Shown here: piece after piece, positions 7,699 to 16,320 of the stretch
Layout of the letters: each line of letters begins with the position of its first letter
Numbering within the stretch: position 1 is the stretch's first letter
Origin: Mycobacterium aquaticum
GTDB taxonomy: Bacteria; Actinomycetota; Actinomycetes; Mycobacteriales; Mycobacteriaceae
DNA: 36,588 bases
Assembly: GCF_002086485.1 (NCBI RefSeq)
Contig: NZ_MVHF01000065.1
Span: 1-36,588 of the forward strand
Direction: 5' to 3'
Notes under the pieces: generated by a model
What the model saw: the letters and a program-made list of their open reading frames with translations, nothing else
The model's database searches: none
What the model was told of the DNA's origin: nothing
Made by a program: the position numbers and the translations under genes

Positions 7699-9085
7699 GT
7701 GACGGACGACAAGGACGTGGATGTGACGCTGACTGAGGCTGGCTCCACGGTGGAGATGGCCGAGGCGCTGCGGGCCTCGGGGGCAGTGGATGATCTGCTG
7801 GCTCAGATCGATACCGGCGAGGTCGCGCTGACCGGTGAGGGTGGCTTGCTGCCCGGGCTGATCAAACTGGCCCTGGAACGCGGTCTGGCTGCCGAGCTGA
7901 CTGATCATCTGGGCTATGAGAAGGGTGACCCGGCCGGCCGGTCGCTGCCGAATGCCCGCAACGGCAGCTCGCCCAAGACGGTGGCCACCGAGGCCGGCCC
8001 AGTGCCCCTGGACGTCCCGCGCGATCGGGATGGCTCGTTCACCCCGACGCTGGTGCCCAAGGGTCAGCGTCGTACCGGCGGGCTCGATGACATGATCATC
8101 TCGCTGTATGCCGGTGGAATGACGTTGCGCGACATCCAATTTCAAATTGAATCCACGATCGGCACCCAGGTGTCGCATGAGACGATCTCCAAGATCGTCG
8201 ACGAGATCTCCGATGAGGTCCTAGCGTGGCAGCGCCGCCCGCTGGACCCGATCTACCCGGTGATCTATCTCGACGCGATCATCGTCAAGGTCAAAGACGG
8301 CGGCCACACCCGCAACAAGGCCGCTCACATCGCCGTGGCCGTCGATATGGCCGGCATCAAGCATGTCCTGGGGATCTGGGTCCAGCAGAACGAAGGCCCG
8401 GCGTTTTGGGCGTCGGTGTGCGCCGATCTGGCCAACCGCGGCATCAAAGACGTGCTCATCGTGTGCTGCGACGGACTGACCGGTTTCCCCGAGGCGATCT
8501 CGGCGACCTGGTCGGCCGCGGCGGTGCAAACCTGTGTGGTGCACCTGATCCGCAACGCGTTGCGGTTCGTGTCCTACAGCGCACCGCAAAGCCGTAGCCG
8601 CCGCACTCAAACCGGTCTACACCGCGCCCAATGCCGATGCCGCGCGGGCGGAATTGGATGCGTTCGCCGGATCGGAGCTGGGGAAGAAAAACCCCACAGT
8701 GACCAAGGTTTTCGAACGGGCATGGGAGCAGTTCATCCCGTTTCTGGCGTTCCCGCCCGAGCTGCGCAGGGTGATCTACACAACCAATTCGATCGAATCG
8801 CTGAACTACCAACTGCGCAAAGTCACCAAGAACCGCGGCCAGTTCCCCAACGACGCTGCGGTGATCAAACTGCTCTGGCTGTCCATCTGCAACATCGAAG
8901 ACAAACGCGCCGCCGAGCGCGCCAAGGAACGCGGTCAGAAACGCTGCCGAACCGCCCCCGGACGCCTCGTCGAAGGCCAGGTCGTCACCAACTGGAAGAA
9001 AGCACTCGAACAACTCACCCTGGTCTACCCAGGCATCGTCATCGGCAGCTTCATGGGCACAGACCGCATCGAACGCTATCTGTAA
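7699..9085 (+). pseudogene. IS256-family transposase with a single frameshift
   Basis: Mutator/IS256-type transposase of about 460 residues. The first frame (GTG 7699 to about 8580) carries the N-terminal region, NARNGSSPKTV, DVPRDRDGSF.P, LYAGGMTLRDIQ, then the DDE-fold segment VIYLDAIIVKVKDGG with the first Asp and LIVCCDGLTGFPEAI with the second. At about 8578-8584 (AGCGCACCGC, where AGCGACCGC would keep frame) the reading shifts by one base. It continues to 9085 as AVAAALKPVY, ERAWEQFIPFLAFPPELRR and IYTTNSIESLNYQLRK, which holds the catalytic Glu. Apart from that extra base the gene looks intact, so the mutation is recent or a sequencing error. Confidence 0.85.
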
Positions 9086-9116
9086 GCACCACCATCACTG
9101 AAGGTTTCAGACAACC

Positions 9117-9139
9117 GACCTACACAGAAAACTTGACAC
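9117..9139 (-). repeat. Right terminal inverted repeat of the IS256 element
   Basis: GACCTACACAGAA, four variable bases, then TGACAC; reverse complement of 7655-7677 apart from the four bases. Confidence 0.8.
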
Positions 9140-9654
9140 GCTCTGCCGCCGTACTGGGCGACCCACCGATGCCATGTCGTTGTTGATTCTTCCTGCCCAA
9201 AACACATGGGCAACGGAGTCGCACAACAACTGGACCACTACGACGGGCTCACCTCACGACCACCGCGTCGGTGCTCAAGCGCGGCGAGAACTGCCGATGG
9301 AACAACGCAAGGTCCGAAGTGCCCAAAACCCAATCGCAAGTATAGGATTGGGGCTCTCTCGTCCGGTCGCCCGACCCCGCTCGGCTGGCCCCTAGAGCTC
9401 TCAAGAAGAAGCCGCGGCGACGGAGGCTGCTGGGAAGTCCCGGGAACTTTGACAGCTGTTTCGAACACTCCTCTGCCTTCGATCCCCCAACTCATCTGGC
9501 CACGGCTCAAAACGACAGAGGAAGATTCAGGTAGATGCTGAATCTGCCCTACGGCCAGCACGACCGGAGCTTCGTGACTCGATCTCGTTAACCATCCCGC
9601 CATTACCATTAACGAGCGTAGTTTCGCTCCGGCTTTCGCCCGCCACTGACTACT
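9140..9654. other. Intergenic stretch without recognisable gene
   Basis: About 515 bp between the IS256 right end and the stop of the exporter gene. The open frames present (for example 9206-9541 and 9238-9609) have no ribosome binding sites and no recognisable content. The missing part of the interrupted IS3 was looked for here and not found. The only visible structure is the hairpin at 9329-9352. Confidence 0.5.
9329..9352 (-). terminator. Hairpin followed by T-run on the minus strand
   Basis: CCCAATC (9329-9335) and GATTGGG (9346-9352) form a 7-bp stem with a 10-nt loop. Read on the minus strand, the stem is followed by TTTT (9325-9328), the form of an intrinsic terminator. It lies about 300 bp beyond the exporter gene stop, so it may end that transcript. 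Confidence 0.35.
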
Positions 9655-11028
9655 TCAGCGCTGAGGCCGTCGCGGGCCGATGACAACCAACAACGCCAAG
9701 GCGACCATCACGCCACTTGTCATCACCACTGCCAACGCAAGTGCACGGTTCCCGAGCCCTCCGATCAGGGGAGCAACCGCAGCGCCCACCCCGAACTGGG
9801 TGGCGCCCAGTAGAGCCGCGGCTGTCCCCGCCACTCCCGGATGCGACGACAATGCGAGCGCGGAAGCGTTCGGGATCACGAGGCCCATCGCCGCCAGGAT
9901 CACGAGCACCAACGCAAGGAATGCGATCAGTCCGCCAACTTGTGCGAGCGTTAGTCCAACGAGCACCAACCCTGCCACCAACGCCACACTCAACCCTGAC
10001 ACGGTGATCGTCCTCGAAGAAGACCAACGCAGCAGCACCACGTTGAACTGCGTTGCCCCAATCAGCACGACCGCACCCGTAGCGAAGACCAGCGCAATCG
10101 ACAGCCGATCGAGGTCGTACTGGTCCTGCAGAACGAACGGCGCCGCTGAAACGTAGCCGAACAGACCGGACATGGCCGACGCCGCGACCACCACAAGTAT
10201 CAAAAAGCGTGAGTCTCTCAGCAATTCGGAGTAGCCGCTCAGGATGCTGCGCACCTGCAACGGTCGTCGATGCAAATGCGTCGGCAACGTCTCTGGCATT
10301 GCCCGTACAGCTGTCAGCAGTAGTACACCGGCCAGCATCAGCAATGCGACGAATACCCAACGCCACGAACCCCACAGGAGGACGGCCGCCCCGAGTAGCG
10401 GCGCGAGCACCGGAGCCACGCCGAGCACCAGCATCAGCCGGGACATAACTGCGGCAGCATCCGACTCCGCGAAAACGTCACCGACCACGGCCATCGCCAC
10501 GACTGCCGCGGAAGCTGCGCCGACGCCCTGCAAGCTGCGCGCCAAGCCAAGCGTCGTCACGCTCGGAGCAGCCAAACAGAGCATCGATGCCAGCATGTGC
10601 AGGACCACGCCAGCGATTACCGGACGCCTCCGACCCAGCGAGTCCGAGATCGGACCGATGATGAGCTGACCTATTGCCAGCCCCAGCAACGTTCCGGTGA
10701 GCGTGAGCTGGGCGGCCCATGACGACACCGAGAACTCCTCGGCGATCCCCGGCAGGGCCGGCAGGTACATGTTCACGGTAATTGAACCGAGCGCCAACAG
10801 GGCCGCTAGCACCAGAATCGTCGGCTTGCGACTCGCCGTTGCTCCCGCCGTACCGGAGTGCTTCAGGTTGGCTGCGGGTTCGTCCGTCCCGCGTGAGTTC
10901 GGAGACTGCCTATTCGACAACGGGCTGCTCTTTGCACTCTGGGGCGCGGAGTCCAGCCGGGGCGCCCGTGGAAATCCCGCGGATGCGTCGCAGGTCGAGT
11001 GACCGGGGTCTGCGAGACTGCTACACAT
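9655..11028 (-). CDS. Bcr/CflA-family multidrug MFS exporter
   Basis: 457 residues with twelve hydrophobic segments from residue about 70. It shows the drug:H+ antiporter pattern: TVNMYLPALPGIAEEF at the end of TM1 (the 'D/N.YLPA.P' signature of Bcr/CflA), GQLIIGPISDSLGRRRP as the loop 2-3 MFS motif, and LQGVGAASAAVVAMAVVGD as motif C-like. Such proteins export bicyclomycin, chloramphenicol, sulfonamides or other small molecules. Residues 1-65 are a Ser/Ala/Pro-rich hydrophilic extension that is long for the family. ATG 11028 has only a weak AGG upstream, and a TTG near 10922 is a possible alternative. No co-transcribed neighbour is evident. Confidence 0.8.
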   Translation of the reverse strand: MCSSLADPGHSTCDASAGFPRAPRLDSAPQSAKSSPLSNRQSPNSRGTDEPAANLKHSGTAGATASRKPTILVLAALLALGSITVNMYLPALPGIAEEFSVSSWAAQLTLTGTLLGLAIGQLIIGPISDSLGRRRPVIAGVVLHMLASMLCLAAPSVTTLGLARSLQGVGAASAAVVAMAVVGDVFAESDAAAVMSRLMLVLGVAPVLAPLLGAAVLLWGSWRWVFVALLMLAGVLLLTAVRAMPETLPTHLHRRPLQVRSILSGYSELLRDSRFLILVVVAASAMSGLFGYVSAAPFVLQDQYDLDRLSIALVFATGAVVLIGATQFNVVLLRWSSSRTITVSGLSVALVAGLVLVGLTLAQVGGLIAFLALVLVILAAMGLVIPNASALALSSHPGVAGTAAALLGATQFGVGAAVAPLIGGLGNRALALAVVMTSGVMVALALLVVIGPRRPQR

Positions 11029-11246
11029 CGACTTGACCTGACATTTGGTGGTAGTTGCGATGAACGATCGCGTGATTGATGGCCACAGTCGTGCCTATCT
11101 CTCTCACAGCCCGCGATGTGCAGCGAGGCAACTGGACAGCGACACTGTTATGGCGAAGCGAATCTGTGGTGATGTGACCCATCGCAGGCGGGAGACCCGT
11201 CGACGCCCCACCTTCTCAGCGCGGATCCCTTTGCGTGTGGTGACGG

Positions 11247-11606
11247 TCAATTCATTTGCCTCAGCAGGCTGCGGAGACGAGGCTCCTCGGCGGCACCCGT
11301 ATACGCGTCCAGCCAGATTTCAAGTATTCGACGCACACCGATTGGAAGCGGGAAGTCACGTTGAACAACTTTCTGTAGAAGGACTTCGACCGCTGCGGCG
11401 GGATCGCCTCCGCCGATCTCTAGATAAATGAGTTGCCGCTCCCGCCGGCGTAGGCACGGCCGTGCGACATCTGCCAGAAGCCAGGCCACCTCGCTATTGG
11501 AGACCCCGGACCAATCGCGGCGATCAAATATCAATCTCGGCGCTTGCGCGGCCGCTGTAGCGCAAGGCGGCTGCGCAGGGCTCCGAGTTTTGCTTTCGAA
11601 GTTCAT
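11247..11606 (-). CDS. Hypothetical protein, second gene of a two-gene unit
   Basis: A 119-residue soluble protein with no recognised family. A well-structured-looking segment runs from residue about 27 (RLIFDRRDWSGVSNSEVAWLLADVARPCL) through ERQLIYLEIGGGDPAAAVEVLLQ to RRILEIWLDAYTGAAEEPRLRSLLRQ, mostly amphipathic helices. Its ATG overlaps the stop of the upstream gene (11603-11606, ATGA). That overlap, together with the good helix periodicity, is the best evidence that it is real. It may form a complex with the upstream product; nothing in the sequence gives a function. Confidence 0.55.
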   Translation of the reverse strand: MNFESKTRSPAQPPCATAAAQAPRLIFDRRDWSGVSNSEVAWLLADVARPCLRRRERQLIYLEIGGGDPAAAVEVLLQKVVQRDFPLPIGVRRILEIWLDAYTGAAEEPRLRSLLRQMN

Positions 11607-11950
11607 AAGCTGCCATCACTGGACATGAGACCGACAAGCCGCCGTAGCAGGACGCCGCCTCCAGCGACGGCTACCGTGTTGCCCGCATCACAGATGAGGC
11701 CGCCGTCGGCGCCAGCGATGCTCGCCTTGAGTTTCGACACCTCCACCGCGCCAGGCTCATAGCCCTCGTCATCATCACTCCCACCCGAGTTTCCCGGATT
11801 CGGGTTAGCGACACTCACCGAGCGGATTGACTTCGCGCGCGTTGATTTTGACCATCGCTGGCCGTCGGCCCCGTCGACCACGGCCCAACGAGAACGAGTG
11901 CGACGCAGGCGTGTACCGCCCACACTGGTACGGCGATCGACAGGGATCAC
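11603..11950 (-). CDS. Hypothetical protein, first gene of a two-gene unit
   Basis: The open frame has 115 codons, but the first ~42 are Arg/Ser-rich and look non-coding. A GTG near 11823 would give a roughly 73-residue protein with an acidic stretch (GGSDDDEGYEPG) followed by VEVSKLKASIAGADGGL and a short hydrophobic Gly/Val-rich segment (NTVAVAGGGVLLRRLVG). No known family was recognised. It overlaps the downstream gene by 4 bp. Site B of the recurrent palindrome (11968-11981) lies 18 bp upstream of the long start, which suggests this small unit shares control with the catabolic island. Start and function are uncertain. Confidence 0.45.
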   Translation of the reverse strand: MIPVDRRTSVGGTRLRRTRSRWAVVDGADGQRWSKSTRAKSIRSVSVANPNPGNSGGSDDDEGYEPGAVEVSKLKASIAGADGGLICDAGNTVAVAGGGVLLRRLVGLMSSDGSL

Positions 11951-11967
11951 ACCAACCAGAGTACAGT

Positions 11968-11981
11968 ACTAAGCGCTCAGT
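11968..11981. promoter_or_regulatory. Operator-like site B (ACTAAGCGCTCAGT)
   Basis: It differs at one position from the perfect palindrome ACTAAGCGCTTAGT and is one of the best copies in the window. It lies directly in front of the two small minus-strand unknown genes and 177 bp beyond the stop of the first TetR gene. Confidence 0.6.
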
Positions 11982-12158
11982 CCGGTGTTGGTCCACCTGC
12001 TGCAGCCCCCACACCGGTCGGTGAATGCTGTCGGTCGCTTCAGTAGACATAGGCCACGCAGGGTTCTCAAGATCGATGACCTGCCAGAGCGATCGAAAGA
12101 GCTTAACGTCCAGCTCACCGTCGCTGCGTCACCGTTGCCGGCATAAAAACGCCATAAT

Positions 12159-12815
12159 TCAGTGCGCGTTTGAGGTTGGCTGTGAAAGCCTTGAAAGCTG
12201 CACGTAGCCCGGTCCCGAGACGAGGCCGTGGATTAAGGTGTCGACTATCACGTCGACGATCAATTGTCTTGGTATGCCGTCCGTTTGGATAGCGCGGCAT
12301 CCGACGCAAAGTAGCGACCAAAAGACGCGCCGCACCCATCCGGCTGGAACCGTAGCATGCCGCGGTGCCACCTTATTCAAAGCTGCGGCAACCGGCCCGT
12401 CGCATGAGTCGATATGCGCTAACAAACTCGCCGACTCACGTACGACCGGCTCGGTGTAGATATAAAGCATCGCCGGACCGAGATCTAGTTGGGTTTCCAC
12501 GACACGACGAAATGCGTCGAGTGGAAGACCATGGTCGGGATCGGCCAGTCTGATTCCGTCGAGAGAGACCCTTCGCAAGTGCAGGGCCATCGCACGAATC
12601 AAGTCTGAGCGCTCGGCGAAATAGCGATGGAGCGTGGTGCAGCTCACACCAGCCGCCGCGGCAATATCACGCAACGGCGCCGAGGGACGCTGCCCCAGAA
12701 CGACTATGGCAGCATTGAGAATCGCGCCGCTAGTCCGCATTCGCGGCCCGCGCTCAGCCCGCCGCACAGTCACGGCCCGAAACGTAACAGATGCTTTTTC
12801 AAGAGGGCAATTCAC
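12159..12815 (-). CDS. TetR-family transcriptional regulator
   Basis: A one-component repressor of the TetR family, up to 218 residues. The DNA-binding domain spans residues about 28-75: ILNAAIVVLGQ, then PLRDIAAAAGVSCTTLHRYFAERSDLIRAM, the usual TetR helix-turn-helix with the LHRYF motif. The C-terminal ligand-binding domain (about 85-205) is helical and not assigned to a subfamily; YVQLSRLSQPTSNAH is the tail. The GTG at 12815 gives a long N-terminus, so starts at 12767 or 12740 (ATG) would suit the family better; none has a strong ribosome binding site. It is divergent from a second tetR gene. Its ligand and target are unknown. Confidence 0.8.
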   Translation of the reverse strand: MNCPLEKASVTFRAVTVRRAERGPRMRTSGAILNAAIVVLGQRPSAPLRDIAAAAGVSCTTLHRYFAERSDLIRAMALHLRRVSLDGIRLADPDHGLPLDAFRRVVETQLDLGPAMLYIYTEPVVRESASLLAHIDSCDGPVAAALNKVAPRHATVPAGWVRRVFWSLLCVGCRAIQTDGIPRQLIVDVIVDTLIHGLVSGPGYVQLSRLSQPTSNAH

Positions 12816-13253
12816 GTCTCATTTTGTGACGATACTTTTGCGGGTGGTTAACGCATGGACGGCTGGATTTTGCGTGATGTGACATCCTTCCCTCGCCTAG
12901 AGCGGCGCAGTAGAACTTGACACGGTCACGATGGATTGGCCTATCTCACACCGCTTCTGACGAATCGGCGTGCACGTTAGCCGCGGCACTGGGATGTTCG
13001 ATCAATAATCGGCTGAGCTATTCGAAGGTTGAGTCTTGGGAGCTGCCCACGAGGTGCCAGGTTTTCATCGGCGACCGTTGTCCGATTGCCAATCCCGGGG
13101 GTCGAAACCGCTGAATGAAGATCCGCATATCCGGCTCTCCTCTCTATCGATAGAGCCACGTTGCGATTCCAGTCACACTTTTCATCCATGGAAATGGGGC
13201 AACCGGCGAACCGGCTTGACCATACCCGCTTTCGAGGCCAAGATGGGGAGGTG
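12816..13253. promoter_or_regulatory. Divergent intergenic region between the two tetR genes
   Basis: The whole gap is 579 bp (12816-13394) and carries the promoters of both regulators. Nothing coding was recognised. The frame of the second tetR gene remains open upstream to 13161, but that stretch lacks a ribosome binding site. A TTGACA at about 12917 has no good -10 partner at normal distance. Site C at 13254 is the only clear element. Confidence 0.4.
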
Positions 13254-13267
13254 ACTAAGCGCTCACG
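13254..13267. promoter_or_regulatory. Operator-like site C (ACTAAGCGCTCACG)
   Basis: The left half (ACTAAGCGCT) is a perfect match to the recurrent palindrome; the right half has three differences. It lies 128 bp upstream of the second tetR gene, the position expected if that regulator controls itself through this motif. Confidence 0.55.
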
Positions 13268-13394
13268 ACACCCTCTCTATGCTCGGCCGCCGGCCGAGTT
13301 GGCCGTCGATAGCGCGCGACCCGAACCTCAGCTGCTACATCACAATGTTCGACCAACGACAGACCACCTCGACACCGAGACGGGCCATTCAACG

Positions 13395-13991
13395 ATGAAA
13401 TCGCAACTTAACGAAGCTGATACGGTCGCGCCGCGTACTCGACTTGTGAACGCGGCCATTGAGGCGTTTGCCGAAAAGGGGTTCAATGCGACCACTACGC
13501 GCGACATCGCATCCGCCGCCGGAATGAGCCCAGCTGCGCTCTATGTGCACCATAAGTCCAAAGAAGACCTGCTCTACCTGATCTCGAAATCGGGCCATGA
13601 AAACACCCTGCACGCAGTGCACGAAGCCATCGCGTCCACTACCGATCCCACCGCCGCACTGCACAAACTCATCCACGACTTTGTGATCCTGCACGCCAGC
13701 GGGCCCGCCGCGGCACGAGTCACCAACTACGAACTCGCCGCACTCACCCCCGAGCACTTCGCCGAAATCCGCGACATCCGCCACCAGATCGAACAAGAAG
13801 TACACAAACTCGTAGAAACCGGAGTCACCAGCGGCGCCTTCGACACCCCCGACCCACGGATGGCCGCCATAGCCCTACTCTCGCTCGGCATCGACATCGG
13901 ACGCTGGTACCACGAAGGCGGCCGCTGGAGCCCCGAATACATCGCAAAACGGTGCGCCGACATGGCACTACGCATCGTCGGCGCCGACTAG
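13395..13991 (+). CDS. TetR-family regulator, candidate controller of the island
   Basis: A 198-residue repressor. Residues 12-58 are a typical TetR DNA-binding domain: RTRLVNAAIEAFAEKGFNAT, TRDIASAAGMSPAALYVHH and KSKEDLLYLI. The C-terminal domain (about 70-195) ends GIDIGRWYHEGGRWSPEYIA, a pattern seen in TetR proteins of the KstR2/FadR-like branch that sense acyl-CoA esters. The start at 13395 is preferred because the HTH begins about 12 residues later; the upstream frame is not convincing. Site C of the recurrent palindrome lies upstream, and the same motif precedes the catabolic operons. The working idea is that this protein represses them until an acyl-CoA intermediate appears. That is inference. 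Confidence 0.8.
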   Translation: MKSQLNEADTVAPRTRLVNAAIEAFAEKGFNATTTRDIASAAGMSPAALYVHHKSKEDLLYLISKSGHENTLHAVHEAIASTTDPTAALHKLIHDFVILHASGPAAARVTNYELAALTPEHFAEIRDIRHQIEQEVHKLVETGVTSGAFDTPDPRMAAIALLSLGIDIGRWYHEGGRWSPEYIAKRCADMALRIVGAD

Positions 13992-14220
13992 CGACCCGCG
14001 ATTATGATTGCTTCGTATTTGATCGGGGTCAGCCATAGGCCGGGATTGGCGTATGCGCCTATGGCGGGCCCGTTCTATCCCCTTGATCATCCCGATCCGC
14101 AATACTCCTCGGCTGTCCGAGCGGCGGCGGTCCAGAGCATGCTTCTGCAGTTGGGGTGAAGAAGCGCTCCATGGTCGCGTTGTCGCTGGCTGCGCCGACG
14201 CGGGTCTTCTCGTAACGGGC
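13992..14220 (-). pseudogene. Remnant of an IS3-family transposase C-terminus
   Basis: Minus-strand fragments in more than one frame recall an IS3 OrfB end: RVGAASDNATMERFF (near 14160-14200, the segment with the last catalytic Glu), then a degraded stretch, then LTPIKYEA near 14010-14030 before the end. Several indels separate the pieces and no start remains. It is a different IS3 type from the copy at 6.6-7.6 kb. No bounding repeats were identified. Confidence 0.55.
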
Positions 14221-14323
14221 CGGCCGCGTGCACGAAATGCCTTGACCTCACCGCATGTTCCAGCGCCATTCTCCTTTAGCAATCCGCCTCACCACTGTGG
14301 TGGGCACCACACCACAGTACGTT

Positions 14324-14340
14324 ACTAAGCGACCGCTCAC
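14324..14340. promoter_or_regulatory. Operator-like site D, wide-spaced form
   Basis: ACTAAGCG is followed by AC and CGCTCAC, so the half-sites of the recurrent motif are parted by two or three extra bases, as at site G. The flank GTACGTTACT matches the reverse complement of the flank of site A. No convincing gene follows on either side: to the left is the IS3 remnant, to the right a non-coding stretch (14341-14546). It may be an orphan site left by a rearrangement. A small GC-rich inverted repeat (TGTGGTG/CACCACA, about 14296-14311) lies beside it. Confidence 0.45.
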
Positions 14341-14546
14341 AACGATGGATTGCAAATTATTCGCATCGAGAAACGCAAGCACGCGGCTCGACATGGTCCA
14401 GAGTTAATCGTTTTCAGGACAAGGTATTCCGATGCGCCCGGGTTCGGCCCAAACCAACCCGTCGCTCGGATCAAGCTCATAGCAGGGCCTGGTATGCCGG
14501 CCCGCCGGGACTACGAAAACCCACAGTTGGTTCTTTGATTCGAAGG

Positions 14547-15344
14547 TCAGCGACCGGGTTGGTTGTCTGCGATGTAGTCGCGCACCAACTCACCGGCCGG
14601 AAGATCGCAGTCGTACTCCGTCATCCACGAAGCGAGCATCTCCACCGGCTTGAATGCGCCCAACGGATCCAGCTCGGTATCGCTGAGGACGCAATCCGAT
14701 GAACCACTCCACCGTTGCACCATCCCTCCGTTGATGTGTGGCGTCTTGACGTTCACTGTCGACACCAGCTGGGCAATGTCGGGGACACCCCGTCCACTCA
14801 GCGGGGGAATGAGGCGCAACGTGAGCGTCGGAAAATCGACAAGTGCCATCTCTTCGGGCGTCTTCTGCTCCTGCGGTTGGAACTTCAGATCCGTGATCAC
14901 CTGTCCATGTCGCTCGGCGGTGAAGTGCCAGGCGCCCCGCTTGCAGACCAGCGCCATGCGCGCCGTCTTCTTGGCAAAGCCCCAAAGCTCGCGTCCGGAG
15001 GCTACCGCGACTTCCCCGTCGGCGTACATCAGCGGACTGTACATGAACGGACGACCTTCCACGGTTACCTTCACGAAGAAGGCGAGCTCGTGATACGGCC
15101 CGAAGGCCGTTTCGACGTAGTCACTTGCGGCGACGACGCCAAGCGGCCTGTCGGATTCCAGCTCCAGACCGGGCGGCAGGTAGGGCGCCACCTTCGAGCC
15201 GTCAAATCGCATCAGGGCTGAGATCGTCCGCGCATCCCGATACGGATACGGCGGTGCACCGTAGAGCGCAGCCGGACCGTATGGCTGCGAGAAAGACCAC
15301 CACTGGTTCTGCAGAGTCGAATCCATACCACTTTTGTTCACCAC
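14547..15344 (-). CDS. Acetoacetate-decarboxylase-family protein
   Basis: 265 residues, the usual size of the ADC family. The hallmark is RELWGFAKKTARM (residues 118-130): the adjacent lysines 125-126 correspond to the Schiff-base Lys and its neighbour in acetoacetate decarboxylase (GFPKK type). The fold's other pattern, PYLPPGLELE near residue 54, is also seen. Family members decarboxylate beta-keto acids or act as aldolase/dehydratase-like Schiff-base enzymes. Here it is the last gene of a unit with CoA ligase, acyl-CoA dehydrogenase and two SDRs, so a beta-keto acid produced by an SDR is a fitting substrate (inference). GTG 15344 has GAGG 7 nt upstream. A hairpin lies in the 190-bp gap upstream. 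Confidence 0.8.
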   Translation of the reverse strand: MVNKSGMDSTLQNQWWSFSQPYGPAALYGAPPYPYRDARTISALMRFDGSKVAPYLPPGLELESDRPLGVVAASDYVETAFGPYHELAFFVKVTVEGRPFMYSPLMYADGEVAVASGRELWGFAKKTARMALVCKRGAWHFTAERHGQVITDLKFQPQEQKTPEEMALVDFPTLTLRLIPPLSGRGVPDIAQLVSTVNVKTPHINGGMVQRWSGSSDCVLSDTELDPLGAFKPVEMLASWMTEYDCDLPAGELVRDYIADNQPGR

Positions 15345-15395
15345 GTCACCTCATTGTTGTGGGTTCGGCGCCGAGTACCTGCTCGGCAATGATGT

Positions 15396-15419
15396 GAACT
15401 GCTCAAGGTGAAGCAGTTC
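15396..15419. other. 8-bp inverted repeat in the SDR-decarboxylase gap
   Basis: GAACTGCT (15396-15403) and AGCAGTTC (15412-15419) are perfect complements around 8 bp. It could act as a partial terminator, an mRNA-stabilising hairpin or a second operator. No T-run follows on either strand, and its sequence is unrelated to the ACTAAGCGCTTAGT motif. Confidence 0.45.
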
Positions 15420-15534
15420 GCCTAGTCGCCCATCGTGGCGCCACCAGCTGGGTCAGTCGCTTCCGAAGTTCGTAACACGACGATGCGAAAGATTCGATCC
15501 ACGTTGTCGGGCACCTTCGGCTATCTCGGGAAAC

Positions 15535-16320
15535 CTAGACGGCGGTCCATCCTCCGTCGATCACCAGCGTCTGTCCGGTCATGTAGGACGACCCGTTGGA
15601 CGACAGAAAGACGAGCGCACCATCGAGTTCGTCCTCACGCCCGCCACGGCGCATGGGCATCCGCCGAAAGCGCCGCTCTCCCGCCTCGCCCATGAAGAGG
15701 TCTTCGGTGAGCTCACTTGGGAAGTATCCTGGCGCCAACGCGTTGACTCGGACGCCCCGGTCCGCCCATTGCGCAGCCAATTCGCGGGTCAGACTGATCA
15801 CTGCGCCTTTGCTTGCGCAATAGCCCGCCTCGGGGATGGTCCAACTCGCCACCAGACCATTGATCGAAGCAACATTCACGATGCTGCCACTCCCCTGGTC
15901 AAGCATCACGCGGCCAACGTAGTGGCACATACGGAACAGGGCGTTCACGTTGACGTCCATCACCGCGCCGAACGTTGCGGTGTCCTCCTCCTCTGCCGGC
16001 TGCACCGAGGTGATCCCGGCGTTGTTCACCAGGATGTCAATTCTGCCCTGCCACGCCAACGCCCGCTTCACCACGTCCCGAGCCTGTTCCTCGTCAGTCA
16101 GATCGCAAGGGGCACTGAGCACCTGCCTGGGATGTGCTTCCGCCAGGGCATCGAGGGCGTCAGCGCGACGGGCTACTGCCACGACGTGGGCACCGCGCTC
16201 GGCCAGTACCTCCGCAAAGCGACGCCCCAACCCTGAACTGGCACCGGTGACAATGGCGGTCCGACCGGTGAGATCGAACAGCGGATCGCCCGCAGCGGTC
16301 GTGTGTCGGGATGACATCAC
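15535..16320 (-). CDS. Short-chain dehydrogenase/reductase (SDR)
   Basis: A 261-residue classical SDR catalysing NAD(P)-linked alcohol/ketone interconversion. It has TGASSGLG (nucleotide-binding, residues 25-32), NNAG, an Asn in MDVNVNALF, the catalytic Ser in VASINGL, and YCASK with Tyr and Lys; it ends MTGQTLVIDGGW. Asp/Arg residues after the second strand (VVAVARRADAL) suggest an NADP(H) preference, tentatively. The start overlaps the preceding SDR gene: GTG 16320 gives a GTGA overlap, ATG 16317 a TGATG junction. Its place between a FabG-like SDR and a decarboxylase suggests oxidation of a hydroxyacyl intermediate. Confidence 0.85.
   Translation of the reverse strand: MMSSRHTTAAGDPLFDLTGRTAIVTGASSGLGRRFAEVLAERGAHVVAVARRADALDALAEAHPRQVLSAPCDLTDEEQARDVVKRALAWQGRIDILVNNAGITSVQPAEEEDTATFGAVMDVNVNALFRMCHYVGRVMLDQGSGSIVNVASINGLVASWTIPEAGYCASKGAVISLTRELAAQWADRGVRVNALAPGYFPSELTEDLFMGEAGERRFRRMPMRRGGREDELDGALVFLSSNGSSYMTGQTLVIDGGWTAV

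Larger units (their letters stand above)
7655..9139 (+). mobile_element. IS256-family insertion sequence (about 1.49 kb)
   Basis: The element is bounded by 23-bp inverted repeats, 7655-7677 and 9117-9139, identical except for four central bases (GTGTCA, 4 variable, TTCTGTGTAGGTC). It encloses one IS256-type transposase gene. The length fits the family. No target-site duplication was found in the bases immediately outside, and the missing part of the interrupted IS3 is not found on the right. So a deletion or rearrangement probably followed insertion. Confidence 0.85.

Noticed and set aside
12040..12160. Possible extra gene between site B and the first tetR stop
   Set aside because: Frames there are short, overlap the operator and have no initiation signal.
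15396..15419. Inverted repeat considered as a ninth copy of the shared operator
   Set aside because: Its half-site GAACTGCT is unrelated to ACTAAGCG and it lies inside a transcription unit.
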